A DNA stretch of 64,000 nucleotides from Enterococcus larvae (lineage in GTDB: Bacteria > Bacillota > Bacilli > Lactobacillales > Enterococcaceae). The number at the start of each line of letters is the position of its first letter. Position 1 is the first letter of the stretch. The notes below the pieces were generated by a model that saw only the letters and a program-made list of their open reading frames with translations, had not been told where the DNA came from and did no database searches. Positions 28,322 through 37,961 of this stretch are shown piece by piece. Location of the stretch: positions 1 through 64,000 of the forward strand of contig NZ_JAEDXU010000008.1 in NCBI RefSeq assembly GCF_017830045.1. The letters are read 5' to 3'. A program made the position numbers and the translations under genes.

Positions 28322-28696
28322 TCATTTTATATACGAAAACATCGTCAATACACATGCCGGCACAAGAAATACAAAGCTCACAATATAGAAAAAAAGAATG
28401 TACGGTGAATCCGTTCCGGCAATCTCCACGACCCCTGTCAAAACAAGAGCTGCTGTAAAAATAGCCAAGCTTGTATTCATCAAATTGAAACTCAAACGAA
28501 ACAAGGAGGTTCCTGTTTTTTTAGGCTTACTGAAAACAAAAACAGTAAACAATGATCCGACAATCAACGGTGCGACCCAAATAGATTCTAAAGCGAAGGA
28601 GGTCACCCCATGCCCATAAAAATGATAGACTTTCTGAAAAAGGAAGAGTAGTAAACTGATGACTAAATAACTGATTATTAGTTTCTTTCTGTTCAT
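28322..28696 (-). CDS. Unrecognised 4-TM membrane protein
   Basis: 124-aa integral membrane protein with four predicted helices: about residues 7-23, 38-55, 68-88 and 98-120. A short basic loop (SKPKKTG) follows helix 2. No conserved catalytic motif is apparent. Ribosome site TAGGAGGAG overlaps the end of the upstream phosphodiester glycosidase gene, 11 nt away, placing it third in the glycosyltransferase operon. Topology resembles small accessory membrane proteins; role unknown. Confidence 0.75.
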   Translation of the reverse strand: MNRKKLIISYLVISLLLFLFQKVYHFYGHGVTSFALESIWVAPLIVGSLFTVFVFSKPKKTGTSLFRLSFNLMNTSLAIFTAALVLTGVVEIAGTDSPYILFFYIVSFVFLVPACVLTMFSYIK

Positions 28697-28707
28697 TTGA
28701 TCTCCTC

Positions 28708-29655
28708 CTAGTTAAAATATAGAATATCGCTGACAGAACGTTCTCCTGAACCCTTTTCTGTCGGCTGATTGATGACATTCCCATTGAACCATAATGTTGA
28801 AGAGCCGCCGCCATCTAAATTGTAAGCAGTAGACGCTCCAGCTTCCTGAAACACTTCAGCTAATTCATATAAAGACAGCCCTTCACTCTCATCCGTTCGT
28901 CCATCGGCTACAATTATCACGTAATGATTTTCACCAATTTGACCGATGGCCGTTCGCGGGTTGCTTTGCATCGCTTGTCCGACTTCCTCATCCTCAGTGA
29001 CTGTGATTTCTCCGTTTTGAACCAAGCCCGGACCAAAAGAAAGAATCTGACGAGCACCATCATTCAGTAAATCCTCCGCTGAAGCATTGTCTTCTTCAAC
29101 AATCTGGAAATCACCGTTACTGTCAATTACCAGTGCTTCTGTCCCGCTATTCACTGTATCTCGATAGAGAACGCCATTCCTTAAAACAAACCCCATATTC
29201 CTAAAGCCATAGTAGTCTCCATTGATTGCTACGATTGCCTGATTATCCTCTGCCATTTGAGACGTTGTTTCTTTGATATTTCGACCGTAGGTATTTTCAG
29301 CAAAAGCAGTCTTTAAGGCATCGGCACTGCTGACCTGTATATCGACGATATAGATTTCTGTTTCATATTCTCTTGTCGTTGTAAGGGAAACAGAAAGATC
29401 ATCATCTGTATAGCTGGTTTCTGTGATGATAGGATCTGACTCCGCTGTCTCAGTAGTTGTAGTTTTTGCGGCTTCAGCGATTACATCCTCGCTGCTTTCG
29501 GAAGAGACAGAAGCAGCCTGCACAGCTTCTATGCTGATTTTATGAGAAAGGACAAAGGTATCCAGTAAAACAGCTGTAACAGCAGCGGATAAACCCAGCC
29601 CACAGCAAATAGTCCACAAATATTTTTTTGAAAAAAACTGAATCAACCGCTTCAT
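28708..29655 (-). CDS. Phosphodiester glycosidase (NAGPA-like) family protein
   Basis: 315-aa protein with an N-terminal membrane anchor (about residues 10-35), a Ser/Glu/Thr-rich linker (to about 95) and an extracellular NAGPA-type domain. Family hallmarks are AINGDYYGFRNMGFVLRNG, NPRTAIGQIG and the C-terminal AYNLDGGGSSTLWFNG. The mammalian member removes GlcNAc from GlcNAc-1-phosphodiesters; bacterial members are often annotated as exopolysaccharide proteins. Its ATG overlaps the glycosyltransferase stop (ATGA), so it is translationally coupled. The substrate is probably a cell-envelope glycan or teichoic-acid phosphodiester; inferred. Confidence 0.88.
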   Translation of the reverse strand: MKRLIQFFSKKYLWTICCGLGLSAAVTAVLLDTFVLSHKISIEAVQAASVSSESSEDVIAEAAKTTTTETAESDPIITETSYTDDDLSVSLTTTREYETEIYIVDIQVSSADALKTAFAENTYGRNIKETTSQMAEDNQAIVAINGDYYGFRNMGFVLRNGVLYRDTVNSGTEALVIDSNGDFQIVEEDNASAEDLLNDGARQILSFGPGLVQNGEITVTEDEEVGQAMQSNPRTAIGQIGENHYVIIVADGRTDESEGLSLYELAEVFQEAGASTAYNLDGGGSSTLWFNGNVINQPTEKGSGERSVSDILYFN

Positions 29656-30704
29656 TCCATCACCTTCCATTTTTGAAAAACTATTCGATTTTGAATAATA
29701 AAGCTAACACCAAATAACAGACTATCCACCAGCAATTTACTGATAAACGCAATTGGCAGAAATTTCAACAGCAGCTGAACGCCTATAGAGCTCAAGAACA
29801 TTTGTCCTAAAAACAGCAAACCATATTTCCACAAGGTTGTTTGCACACGGCTCTTATCTTCAAATACCCAAGCACGAGCCAGCAAATAGTTGACAACGCC
29901 GGAAATGACCCGAGCAATGATTGTCGCAGGAACTACAATGTCCTCGGAGTTTCCCAGCAAAAACAGCAGAAGTAAAAAAACGGTCATATCAATTAAAAAG
30001 GAAAATAAAGCAGAGGAAATATAGCGGATCAATGGTTTATAGATAAGGTAAGAATCCTGAATTGCCCTGAAGTGGGAATGCTCATTGTTGCTCTCATAGA
30101 TCGTTTCGATTGGTAGCTGCTCCAACTGAATCTTACGCTCTTTGCTCTGAAGTAAAACGTTCATTTCATATTCAAATCGCTCGCCTTCTATTGTTAAAAG
30201 CTCCGGCAGCAGCTGATGCTTCATTGCCCTCAAGCCTGTTTGAGTATCTTCACATTTCAATCCTGTAGCAAAATAGAAAAAGATGGCAGAAATCCTGTTT
30301 CCCCAATAGCTTTTAAAGGGTGTCTTCTTTTTATTAAAGGATCTTGTCCCTAAAATCAGAGTATGTGTCTGTACGGATTCCACAGCCGCAATCATCCGCT
30401 TGATATCATCGATGCTGTGCTGCCCATCAGAATCTGCCGTAACAACTCCGTCGACATCAGGATAGTCAGACATGATTTTTTGAAAGCCAATTTTTAGCGC
30501 TGCGCCTTTCCCTTTATTTACTGGATAAGAAAGAACTGTGACAGATGGCAAGACAGATAGCTTTTGGAAAATTTTCTGATAACGGACACCACTGCCGTCG
30601 TCAACAATCAATATTTGTGTTCCGGTCTCTTTCTCAAGCTGTTGCACAAACAGGAAGACCTTCTCCTGCGGCTCATAGCTGGGAATCAAAAGCATTACTG
30701 ACAT
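29652..30704 (-). CDS. GT2 glycosyltransferase fused to GtrA-like domain
   Basis: 350-aa fusion. Residues 1-215 are a DPM1/CsbB-like GT-A glycosyltransferase with LIPSYEP, LIVDDGSG, NKGKGAALK, and the catalytic TADSDGQH. Residues about 230-345 form a GtrA-like domain of four membrane helices (YISSALFSFLIDMTVF, VINYLLARAWVFE type). Such proteins make and flip a polyprenyl-phosphate-linked sugar. A third-component GT-C transferase, usual in three-part glycosylation systems, is not encoded nearby. The ribosome site is weak. First gene of a four-gene operon. Confidence 0.92.
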   Translation of the reverse strand: MSVMLLIPSYEPQEKVFLFVQQLEKETGTQILIVDDGSGVRYQKIFQKLSVLPSVTVLSYPVNKGKGAALKIGFQKIMSDYPDVDGVVTADSDGQHSIDDIKRMIAAVESVQTHTLILGTRSFNKKKTPFKSYWGNRISAIFFYFATGLKCEDTQTGLRAMKHQLLPELLTIEGERFEYEMNVLLQSKERKIQLEQLPIETIYESNNEHSHFRAIQDSYLIYKPLIRYISSALFSFLIDMTVFLLLLFLLGNSEDIVVPATIIARVISGVVNYLLARAWVFEDKSRVQTTLWKYGLLFLGQMFLSSIGVQLLLKFLPIAFISKLLVDSLLFGVSFIIQNRIVFQKWKVME

Positions 30705-30837
30705 TCACTCATCTCGCTTTCCTGTTCTATTTAACGAAAGAATAACAGCAAGAACTTAAAAGGAGCTTAAACAAAATCTTTTCTATTTATCCTGTCAATT
30801 TGACAAGAAGATAACAGCAAATACAAAGCAAAAAAGA

Positions 30838-31005
30838 GAGTGGGACAATAATCTGTTGCCACTCTTTTCCATACCCTAAATACGAATAAACGGCGAGTCA
30901 GAAGTAGCTCCTACGACAATAAGCCGGAATTCAACAAAAATTTGTGAAACAATTTTCGTGAATTCCGGCTTATTGCTTGTAGCTAAACACTTCTGTCTCA
31001 GCCTC
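30838..31005 (-). repeat. Two-hairpin intergenic repeat, copy 2
   Basis: Inverted copy, beginning eight bases after the asparaginase stop and reading GAGGCTGAGACAG on the minus strand. It differs from copy 1 at only a few positions. Hairpin B is followed by a six-T run, so it likely terminates the helicase-asparaginase transcript. Confidence 0.95.
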
Positions 31006-31012
31006 TTTTATA

Positions 31013-31978
31013 TCAGCTCTCTAGATAAACCCTTAATTGATCTGTCGACTTGGCAGCGTTCAATCCCACCAGTAAACGTATACGTGCCTTTTGACCATTC
31101 AAGCCCTTCATGAAAATCACCCCATGCTCACGCAAGCCAACGCCGCCACCTTTATAAGCATAAATATCTTCAGCAATCCCATTGGAACATCTTGAAACAA
31201 GCACGACAGGTATTCCTTTAGTGAGGATTTCCTGTAACCCAGGCAGGACAGCCGGCGGCAGATTTCCTGCTCCTAACGCTTCAATCACCAAGCCGTCAAG
31301 ATTCTCTGTGTTGATCAGCCTGAATATCTGATCATCCATTCCAGCATATGCCTTGATCAGAAAAATGTTCCCTTCAACGGCTTGGATATCACAGACTTCT
31401 TCCGCCATGACTTCCTTCGTAAAAAATGTTTTTCCTTTCGTCAGCATACCAATAGGCCCGAAGGTCGGTGTTCGAAAGGTTGCAACATTTGTCGTATGAG
31501 TCTTTGTCACATATTTAGCCATATGAATTTCATCGTTCATCACAACTAAAACGCCCTTATTTCTAGATTCCTCTGAAGCTGCCGTCCAGACTGCGCTCAT
31601 AAAATTATACAATCCGTCACTGCCGATCTCATTGCTTGAGCGCATTGCACCAGTCACAACCACAGCAATCTCCTTTGGTACCGTCAATTCAAGAAAATAG
31701 GCAGTTTCTTCCAGTGTATCTGTTCCATGAGTAATAACCACTCCGTCCATTCCTTCAGCTATCCCAAGCAGAATACGTTCCTTAAGCTGCAGCATCCGCT
31801 CCAAGGTTATATGCGGAGATGGTAGATTGAAAATATCTTCCACGATAATCTCAATTTCTCCTTGAAACAGCTCACTTTGATTCATTAGTGGATTTCTTTC
31901 GTTCAAGATCACACCGCCATCGTCATTTTTCGACATGGAAATCGTTCCGCCTGTATGTAAAACCAGTATTTTCTTCAT
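31013..31978 (-). CDS. L-asparaginase family protein
   Basis: 321-aa amidohydrolase converting asparagine to aspartate and ammonia. Active-site motifs are HTGGTIS (first catalytic Thr) near residue 9 and VITHGTDTLEET (Thr-Asp and Lys triad region) near residue 83. There is no signal peptide, so it is cytoplasmic, type I-like. ATG at 31978 follows AAGGAAGG. An alternative ATG at 31996 overlaps the helicase stop as ATGA. It is the second gene of an operon with the helicase and is followed by repeat copy 2. Confidence 0.92.
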   Translation of the reverse strand: MKKILVLHTGGTISMSKNDDGGVILNERNPLMNQSELFQGEIEIIVEDIFNLPSPHITLERMLQLKERILLGIAEGMDGVVITHGTDTLEETAYFLELTVPKEIAVVVTGAMRSSNEIGSDGLYNFMSAVWTAASEESRNKGVLVVMNDEIHMAKYVTKTHTTNVATFRTPTFGPIGMLTKGKTFFTKEVMAEEVCDIQAVEGNIFLIKAYAGMDDQIFRLINTENLDGLVIEALGAGNLPPAVLPGLQEILTKGIPVVLVSRCSNGIAEDIYAYKGGGVGLREHGVIFMKGLNGQKARIRLLVGLNAAKSTDQLRVYLES

Positions 31979-31992
31979 TGGCTTCCTTCCTT

Positions 31993-34356
31993 TCATTCTA
32001 ATTTATCCTTTTCATTCCAAAAGGCACGAATATTTTCTTCCAAGTGATGAATCGTCGGCAGTATCTGAGCCTGATGCCAATGGGGAGGAACCAGTCGCTG
32101 ATACGCTGGGCTGGCAAAACGCTGATCCAGCAACAATACTACGCCGCGATCCTCTGCATCCCGAATCACTCGTCCGGCAGCTTGAAGCACTTTATTCATT
32201 CCCGGTATCTGGTAGGCATATTGAAAACCCAATCCCTGTTCATCAAAATATTCCTTGATCAATTCCTGTTCCTCATTGATCTGAGGTAAACCAACACTGA
32301 TGACTGCGGTTCCTATCAGTCGATCCCCCTTAAGATCGATCCCCTCTGAAAATACACCACCTAAGACACAAAATCCGATCAGTGTTTCTTCCGGCTTCTC
32401 TGTAAATTGCTCTAAAAACCGTTCCCGTTCCTTTTCATCCATCTCCGTTTGTTGGATCAGTGTGGAAATTTCCGGATTCTTCTTTTTGAAAGCATCATAT
32501 ACCATATCCAAATAGACATAAGATGGGAAGAAAAACAGATAATTACCTTTTTTCTGAGCAACCATTGCTGTCAGGCTTTCAACCAGATAATCCAAACTGT
32601 TTTCTCGTTCTCTATAGGTTGTCTGTACATAACGAGCAATCAGCAGCCGCTGGTTTTCATCAGGAAACGGATTCGGGATTCGATACGTCAGGCTATCTTC
32701 TTTACCACCAAGTATATCCTTGTAATAGCTCAGAGGCGTAAAGCTGGCTGAAAAGAGAACACTCGCATTGGCCATATCCAGCTTTTGCTCCAATAGATAA
32801 GAAGGGTCAAGGCAGAATAATTTAACAGATATCCCGCGATTTTTTTTCTGAATATAGGTACAATAATGGTCGTCATAAAATTCGCTGATTTTCAAATAAT
32901 TCAGTAAGGAAAAGTAAATCTCTAACAATTGATTCAGTTCCGGCAGCTCCTGATTCTGCGGCAGCCACTCGCCGATTTTCTCTGTCAATCGAAAAATCTT
33001 CTTTTCAAGGCTGTCAATTGGTGCGGCCTGAGCAATAAACTCTTTGCCCTCGCTGATACAAAATTCATCTAGCTGATCAAATTCATCGATCACTTTATTG
33101 ACCGCTCGTGTCAACGATGTTTGCTTTTTCTTCAGCAGTTTCTTCATCAGCAAAAGCTGCCCTTTAGATAGTTCTGCGGAATACATTTCTCTGGAACGAT
33201 TAACCAGATTATGAGCCTCATCAATCAAAAAGAGATAATCCTTTTTGATTCCTTCATCAAAGAAACGACGTAGATAGACGGTTGGATCGAACACATAATT
33301 ATAATCGCAAATGACCAAATCGCACCATAAACTTACATCCAAGGATAACTCATAAGGACATAGCTGATGCTTCTGTGCATACTTCTCAATGATTTCTCGT
33401 GTGAACTGATTCTCTTGATGGAGAATATCCCAAAGCCCTTCGTTCAGACGATCATAATACCCTGCAGCAAAAGGACAGTGCTCAGGTGTACAGTTTCTTT
33501 CTGTCAGAAAGCATATTTTATCCTTGGCAGTGATAGTAAGACTTTTGATTTTCATATCCTTTTGGTTCATTGCCTGAACAGCATCCTCTGCAACCTGTCT
33601 CGTGATTGTTTTAGCAGTCAGATAAAAGATCTTTTCCGCCTTCTCTTCGCCAAGCGCCTTTAGCGAGGGAAATAATGTAGATATCGTTTTTCCAGTGCCC
33701 GTTGGTGCCTCCACAAAAAGGCGCTGCTCACTAAGGATCGTTTTATAGACCCCCACCGCCAGCTCTCGTTGACCTTTTCGATAGTCTCCATATGGAAACG
33801 GCAACTCCTTCAACGACTGGTTTCGAATCTTTCGCCAGCTCTCGCTGAAAATCAACCATTTTTCATATTCTTCCAACAGTTCATCAAAGAAGGATTTCAG
33901 CTCAGAACGTGTAAATGCCTTTTGTGTCTTGGTGATTTCTTCAGTTGTTGTTTGAAAGTAAGTAAGCTGCAATGTGATTTCTTCCAGCTCTTCCTGCTCA
34001 CTGTAAATAGCACCATAGCATTTTACCTGGTGCCAGTACATTGCCAGCTGCTCCTCATATAAATCATCAAAGGCTGTTTCTGATGTCTTGATTTCATCAA
34101 TTACCAGCTTTTCCTGCTCATCAGTGAAGACGCCATCCATTCGTCCTTCGACAGAATAGGTCTTCTCGTTCAGTTCTACTTCCTTCGCGATTTTTACTTC
34201 CTTCTGATAGCCTTTACCAGCTTCTTTTTGAAGCTTTCGATGGATTCGTGAGCCTTCTTGAGCCGTATGGCTGCTGGTTCTGCGTGAATCAATGCTTCCC
34301 TTACGCAAAATGAATTCCACCAGTCTGCGAATCGGAATTTTCTCTGAATTAAACAT
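31993..34356 (-). CDS. RecB-type nuclease fused to XPD/DinG-like Fe-S helicase
   Basis: 787-aa DNA repair-type enzyme. The N-terminal ~180 residues carry RecB-family PD-(D/E)xK motifs: His39 (GSRIHRKL), Asp74 in GRMDGV, Asp87 and Glu88-x-Lys90 (VIDEIKT), and Gln103...Tyr107 (QLAMYW). The superfamily 2 helicase follows: Walker A APTGTGKT, DEAH box as LIDEAHN, and motif VI QAAGRVIRD. Four cysteines (CFLTERNCTPEHC, then QLCPYE) match the Fe-S cluster of XPD-like helicases. Ribosome site GAGGTGA. Probably processes branched or damaged DNA; the exact pathway is unknown. Confidence 0.9.
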   Translation of the reverse strand: MFNSEKIPIRRLVEFILRKGSIDSRRTSSHTAQEGSRIHRKLQKEAGKGYQKEVKIAKEVELNEKTYSVEGRMDGVFTDEQEKLVIDEIKTSETAFDDLYEEQLAMYWHQVKCYGAIYSEQEELEEITLQLTYFQTTTEEITKTQKAFTRSELKSFFDELLEEYEKWLIFSESWRKIRNQSLKELPFPYGDYRKGQRELAVGVYKTILSEQRLFVEAPTGTGKTISTLFPSLKALGEEKAEKIFYLTAKTITRQVAEDAVQAMNQKDMKIKSLTITAKDKICFLTERNCTPEHCPFAAGYYDRLNEGLWDILHQENQFTREIIEKYAQKHQLCPYELSLDVSLWCDLVICDYNYVFDPTVYLRRFFDEGIKKDYLFLIDEAHNLVNRSREMYSAELSKGQLLLMKKLLKKKQTSLTRAVNKVIDEFDQLDEFCISEGKEFIAQAAPIDSLEKKIFRLTEKIGEWLPQNQELPELNQLLEIYFSLLNYLKISEFYDDHYCTYIQKKNRGISVKLFCLDPSYLLEQKLDMANASVLFSASFTPLSYYKDILGGKEDSLTYRIPNPFPDENQRLLIARYVQTTYRERENSLDYLVESLTAMVAQKKGNYLFFFPSYVYLDMVYDAFKKKNPEISTLIQQTEMDEKERERFLEQFTEKPEETLIGFCVLGGVFSEGIDLKGDRLIGTAVISVGLPQINEEQELIKEYFDEQGLGFQYAYQIPGMNKVLQAAGRVIRDAEDRGVVLLLDQRFASPAYQRLVPPHWHQAQILPTIHHLEENIRAFWNEKDKLE

Positions 34357-34423
34357 CTGCCGTCACCTCGCAATCTCTCCTATTATAAAACATACGTTCG
34401 CAAATAGAAAGTAACTGGCGAAA

Positions 34424-34463
34424 AAAATACTGACCCTCACATTTTTTTGTAAGAATCAGCTTA
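34424..34463 (-). terminator. Terminator of the mmcQ-like gene
   Basis: CTGATTCTTACA / TGTGAGGGTCAG stem (imperfect), followed on the minus strand by TATTTTTTT. Confidence 0.7.
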
Positions 34464-34470
34464 TGGACGT

Positions 34471-34836
34471 TTATTCCCCTAATGTATCACGAACTTTTTT
34501 AGGTAATTTCGCAACGACCAGCTCATAGGATTTTTTCAATAAGGCTGCACACTGCACTTCACTCAACGTATTGTCTTTCAGGATGATTGAATTCCAATGG
34601 GTTTTGTTGGCATAGTAGCCGGGAACGATAAAGCTGTATTGCTCTCTCAACAGCTCGTTTTCCTCCGGTTCTCCCTTAAATGTAAAAATCTCATTGCCTT
34701 CCTTATCCTGTCCCAACATTGCAAAAAACTTTCCTGCAATGTCAAAATAATCACAGTCCCAGCTTTCTCTATAGTAGACTGTCGCTCCTGGAAATGTTGC
34801 TGCTTCTTTTTTTAACGCCTCTTTTAACTTTTCCAT
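34471..34836 (-). CDS. MmcQ/YjbR family protein
   Basis: 121-aa cytoplasmic protein of the MmcQ/YjbR family with a CyaY-like fold proposed to bind DNA. Recognisable segments are GATVYYRESWDCDYFDIAGKFF-like N-terminal region, the IVPGYYANKTHWNSI core and LLKKSYELVVAKLPKK at the C-terminus. The family's role is not established. GGGAGGG precedes the ATG. Single gene between two terminators. Confidence 0.87.
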   Translation of the reverse strand: MEKLKEALKKEAATFPGATVYYRESWDCDYFDIAGKFFAMLGQDKEGNEIFTFKGEPEENELLREQYSFIVPGYYANKTHWNSIILKDNTLSEVQCAALLKKSYELVVAKLPKKVRDTLGE

Positions 34837-34874
34837 TTTGTCTGCTCCCTCCCTATTCTTTTTCTGTTAATGAT

Positions 34875-34916
34875 AAAAAAAGAGGAATTGCGGCATATGA
34901 CTGTCACAATCCCTCA
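34875..34916 (-). terminator. Terminator after the Bax-inhibitor-1 gene
   Basis: GAGGGATTG / CAATTCCTC stem followed by TTTTTTT on the minus strand. Confidence 0.8.
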
Positions 34917-34956
34917 AACTTAAATAAATGATGATTCAAGTATATAGTTCTTTACT

Positions 34957-35643
34957 CTATTTTTTACCAAAAATTCGCAGGAATGCCAGAAACAGATTGA
35001 TAAAGTCAAGATATAGCTGTAAAGCCATATAAACGGCAATACCATTTCCAGCTGTTCCATTTGTTGCAAAATAAATGGTTCTGATTCGCTGATTATCATA
35101 CGCTGTAAGTCCTGAGAAAATCAGAACCATCAGGATAGAAATCACATAATCCATTGGACCGCTGTTGAAAAAGAATAGATTCAGCAGCATCGCAACGATG
35201 ATCCCAATCAATGCTGTAAGTAATGCACGACCCATCCCAGACAGATCTTTTTTGGTCAACACACCAACGATTGCCATACAACCAAATGTAGATGCTGCAC
35301 TAACAAACGCTGAAACAACTGTTGCCTCAGTATACATTGCCAACGTGACAGCTAATGTGACCCCATTTATTGCAGAGTAAGCAATAAAGCCGCCAATCGC
35401 AAGTGGTGGATTTTTCTGTGCTTTCATCCCAAGAAAAATCACTAAAGCAATCTCTACGATCCATAATCCCATAAAAGCATATGGATACTGATACAGGAAC
35501 ATGACCATTTCAAAGTAGAACACATTCAATATCAGATAAGAGATGACTGCACTGATTCCGATACCCAATGCTAAAAACCCGTAAATCTTCGCATAAAAAC
35601 TATTCAAGCCCTCTTGTGCTTTTGTTGATTCAATCTGATTCAT
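34957..35643 (-). CDS. Bax inhibitor-1 / YccA family membrane protein
   Basis: 228-aa integral membrane protein with seven hydrophobic helices, of the BI-1/YccA/YetJ family. Typical features are the N-terminal FYAKIYGFLALGIGISAV, and helix 7 followed by LYLDFINLFLAFLRIFG, which holds the acidic residue region linked to calcium leak in BsYetJ. It starts inside the preceding MaoC-like gene (14-bp overlap), with AGAAGGGG as ribosome site, so the two are translationally linked. Function in enterococci is not known. Confidence 0.9.
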   Translation of the reverse strand: MNQIESTKAQEGLNSFYAKIYGFLALGIGISAVISYLILNVFYFEMVMFLYQYPYAFMGLWIVEIALVIFLGMKAQKNPPLAIGGFIAYSAINGVTLAVTLAMYTEATVVSAFVSAASTFGCMAIVGVLTKKDLSGMGRALLTALIGIIVAMLLNLFFFNSGPMDYVISILMVLIFSGLTAYDNQRIRTIYFATNGTAGNGIAVYMALQLYLDFINLFLAFLRIFGKK

Positions 35644-36118
35644 TCAATACCCCTTCTTTCTCGCCTTCTTCTAAAACAACATGCTTGGGCGGCTGTACAA
35701 TAACAACTGCATCCAGCACACGATTTTCTTCTTCATTGACCGCTTCGATAGAAATCGTCACGACATCTTTCATCTTGTCGATTTTGATTACCTCAAAGTG
35801 AAAAGTCAGTGTTTCATAATGAAAAACAGGCTCTAAAAAATTAATAGAAAAATTAACCACGTGGGAGCCTGGTCCCGGCAAATGCTTTGAAATAGCACTT
35901 GTGATGATTCCCATCAACATGATCGACGGTACGATCGGTTTTTGATACTCTGTTTGTTTGGCATAATCATGTTGGATATAGAGGGGATTGGCATCATTCG
36001 TCAAGCCTAAATAAAGCAGCAGATCCTTGTCTTCAATCGATTCAGTTAAAGACAACGAATCGCCTTCCTCAATATCTTCGATGGTTTTGCCTAATTTCCT
36101 CGGTTTTCCGATGTTCAA
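35630..36118 (-). CDS. MaoC-like hot-dog dehydratase
   Basis: 162-aa protein with the MaoC/hydratase-2 hot-dog fold: FTLTESIEDKD-like N-terminal strand, the active-site segment LTNDANPLYIQHDYAKQ (Asp and His dyad), PIVPSIMLMGIIT, and the FLEPVF strand. Likely an (R)-specific enoyl-CoA or acyl-ACP hydratase, or an inactive relative. The start is TTG at 36118, decided by GGAGGTG 8 nt upstream. Cotranscribed and overlapping with the BI-1 gene downstream. Physiological substrate not predictable. Confidence 0.82.
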   Translation of the reverse strand: MNIGKPRKLGKTIEDIEEGDSLSLTESIEDKDLLLYLGLTNDANPLYIQHDYAKQTEYQKPIVPSIMLMGIITSAISKHLPGPGSHVVNFSINFLEPVFHYETLTFHFEVIKIDKMKDVVTISIEAVNEEENRVLDAVVIVQPPKHVVLEEGEKEGVLNESD

Positions 36119-36245
36119 ATTAGTACACCTCCATTAATGATATGATAATTGTACCAAAACCACTGCAAAAGGCAAGTCGTTTGTTACAAAGGAATTGATC
36201 GAATGCTGATAACATAGGAAAGATACCTCATGATCATTTTTGCGA

Positions 36246-36285
36246 CAAAAACTCCAAAGCCGATATTATTCCTGCTTTGGAGTTT
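36246..36285 (-). terminator. Terminator of the bgl operon
   Basis: AAACTCCAAAGC / GCTTTGGAGTTT 12-bp perfect stem followed by TTTTTG on the minus strand, about 100 bp past bglA. Confidence 0.88.
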
Positions 36286-36382
36286 GCTTCTTATTTCTAT
36301 AACTGTTTTTCTCTGCAAGTGTTCTTCACTATGACGGTCTAAATCGTCTAAGTTCTAGCCAAGAGTACACAGACAGTATATT

Positions 36383-37825
<1,443 letters not shown>

Positions 37826-37852
37826 TTACAATTGATTTTAAAATAGAAAACT

Positions 37853-37883
37853 GCATGAAGGTCAGCAAATACCTGTTTCATGC
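37853..37883 (-). terminator. Partial attenuator-like hairpin between bglP and bglA
   Basis: GCATGAAacAGGT / ACCTTCATGC stem followed by a short GTTTTC. It could lower bglA expression relative to bglP or stabilise a processed end. A weak call. Confidence 0.35.
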
Positions 37884-37961
37884 AATCTTCCACTAAAGAA
37901 CGATTATCTTATTTTTCTATAAAAGATAAACCGTTTCTTAAGATATAATTGATTATACTTT

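Noticed and set aside
28226-28408. 60-codon plus-strand frame near yajQ
   Set aside because: No ribosome site, and it is antisense to the better supported 23-aa peptide gene and the 4-TM gene.
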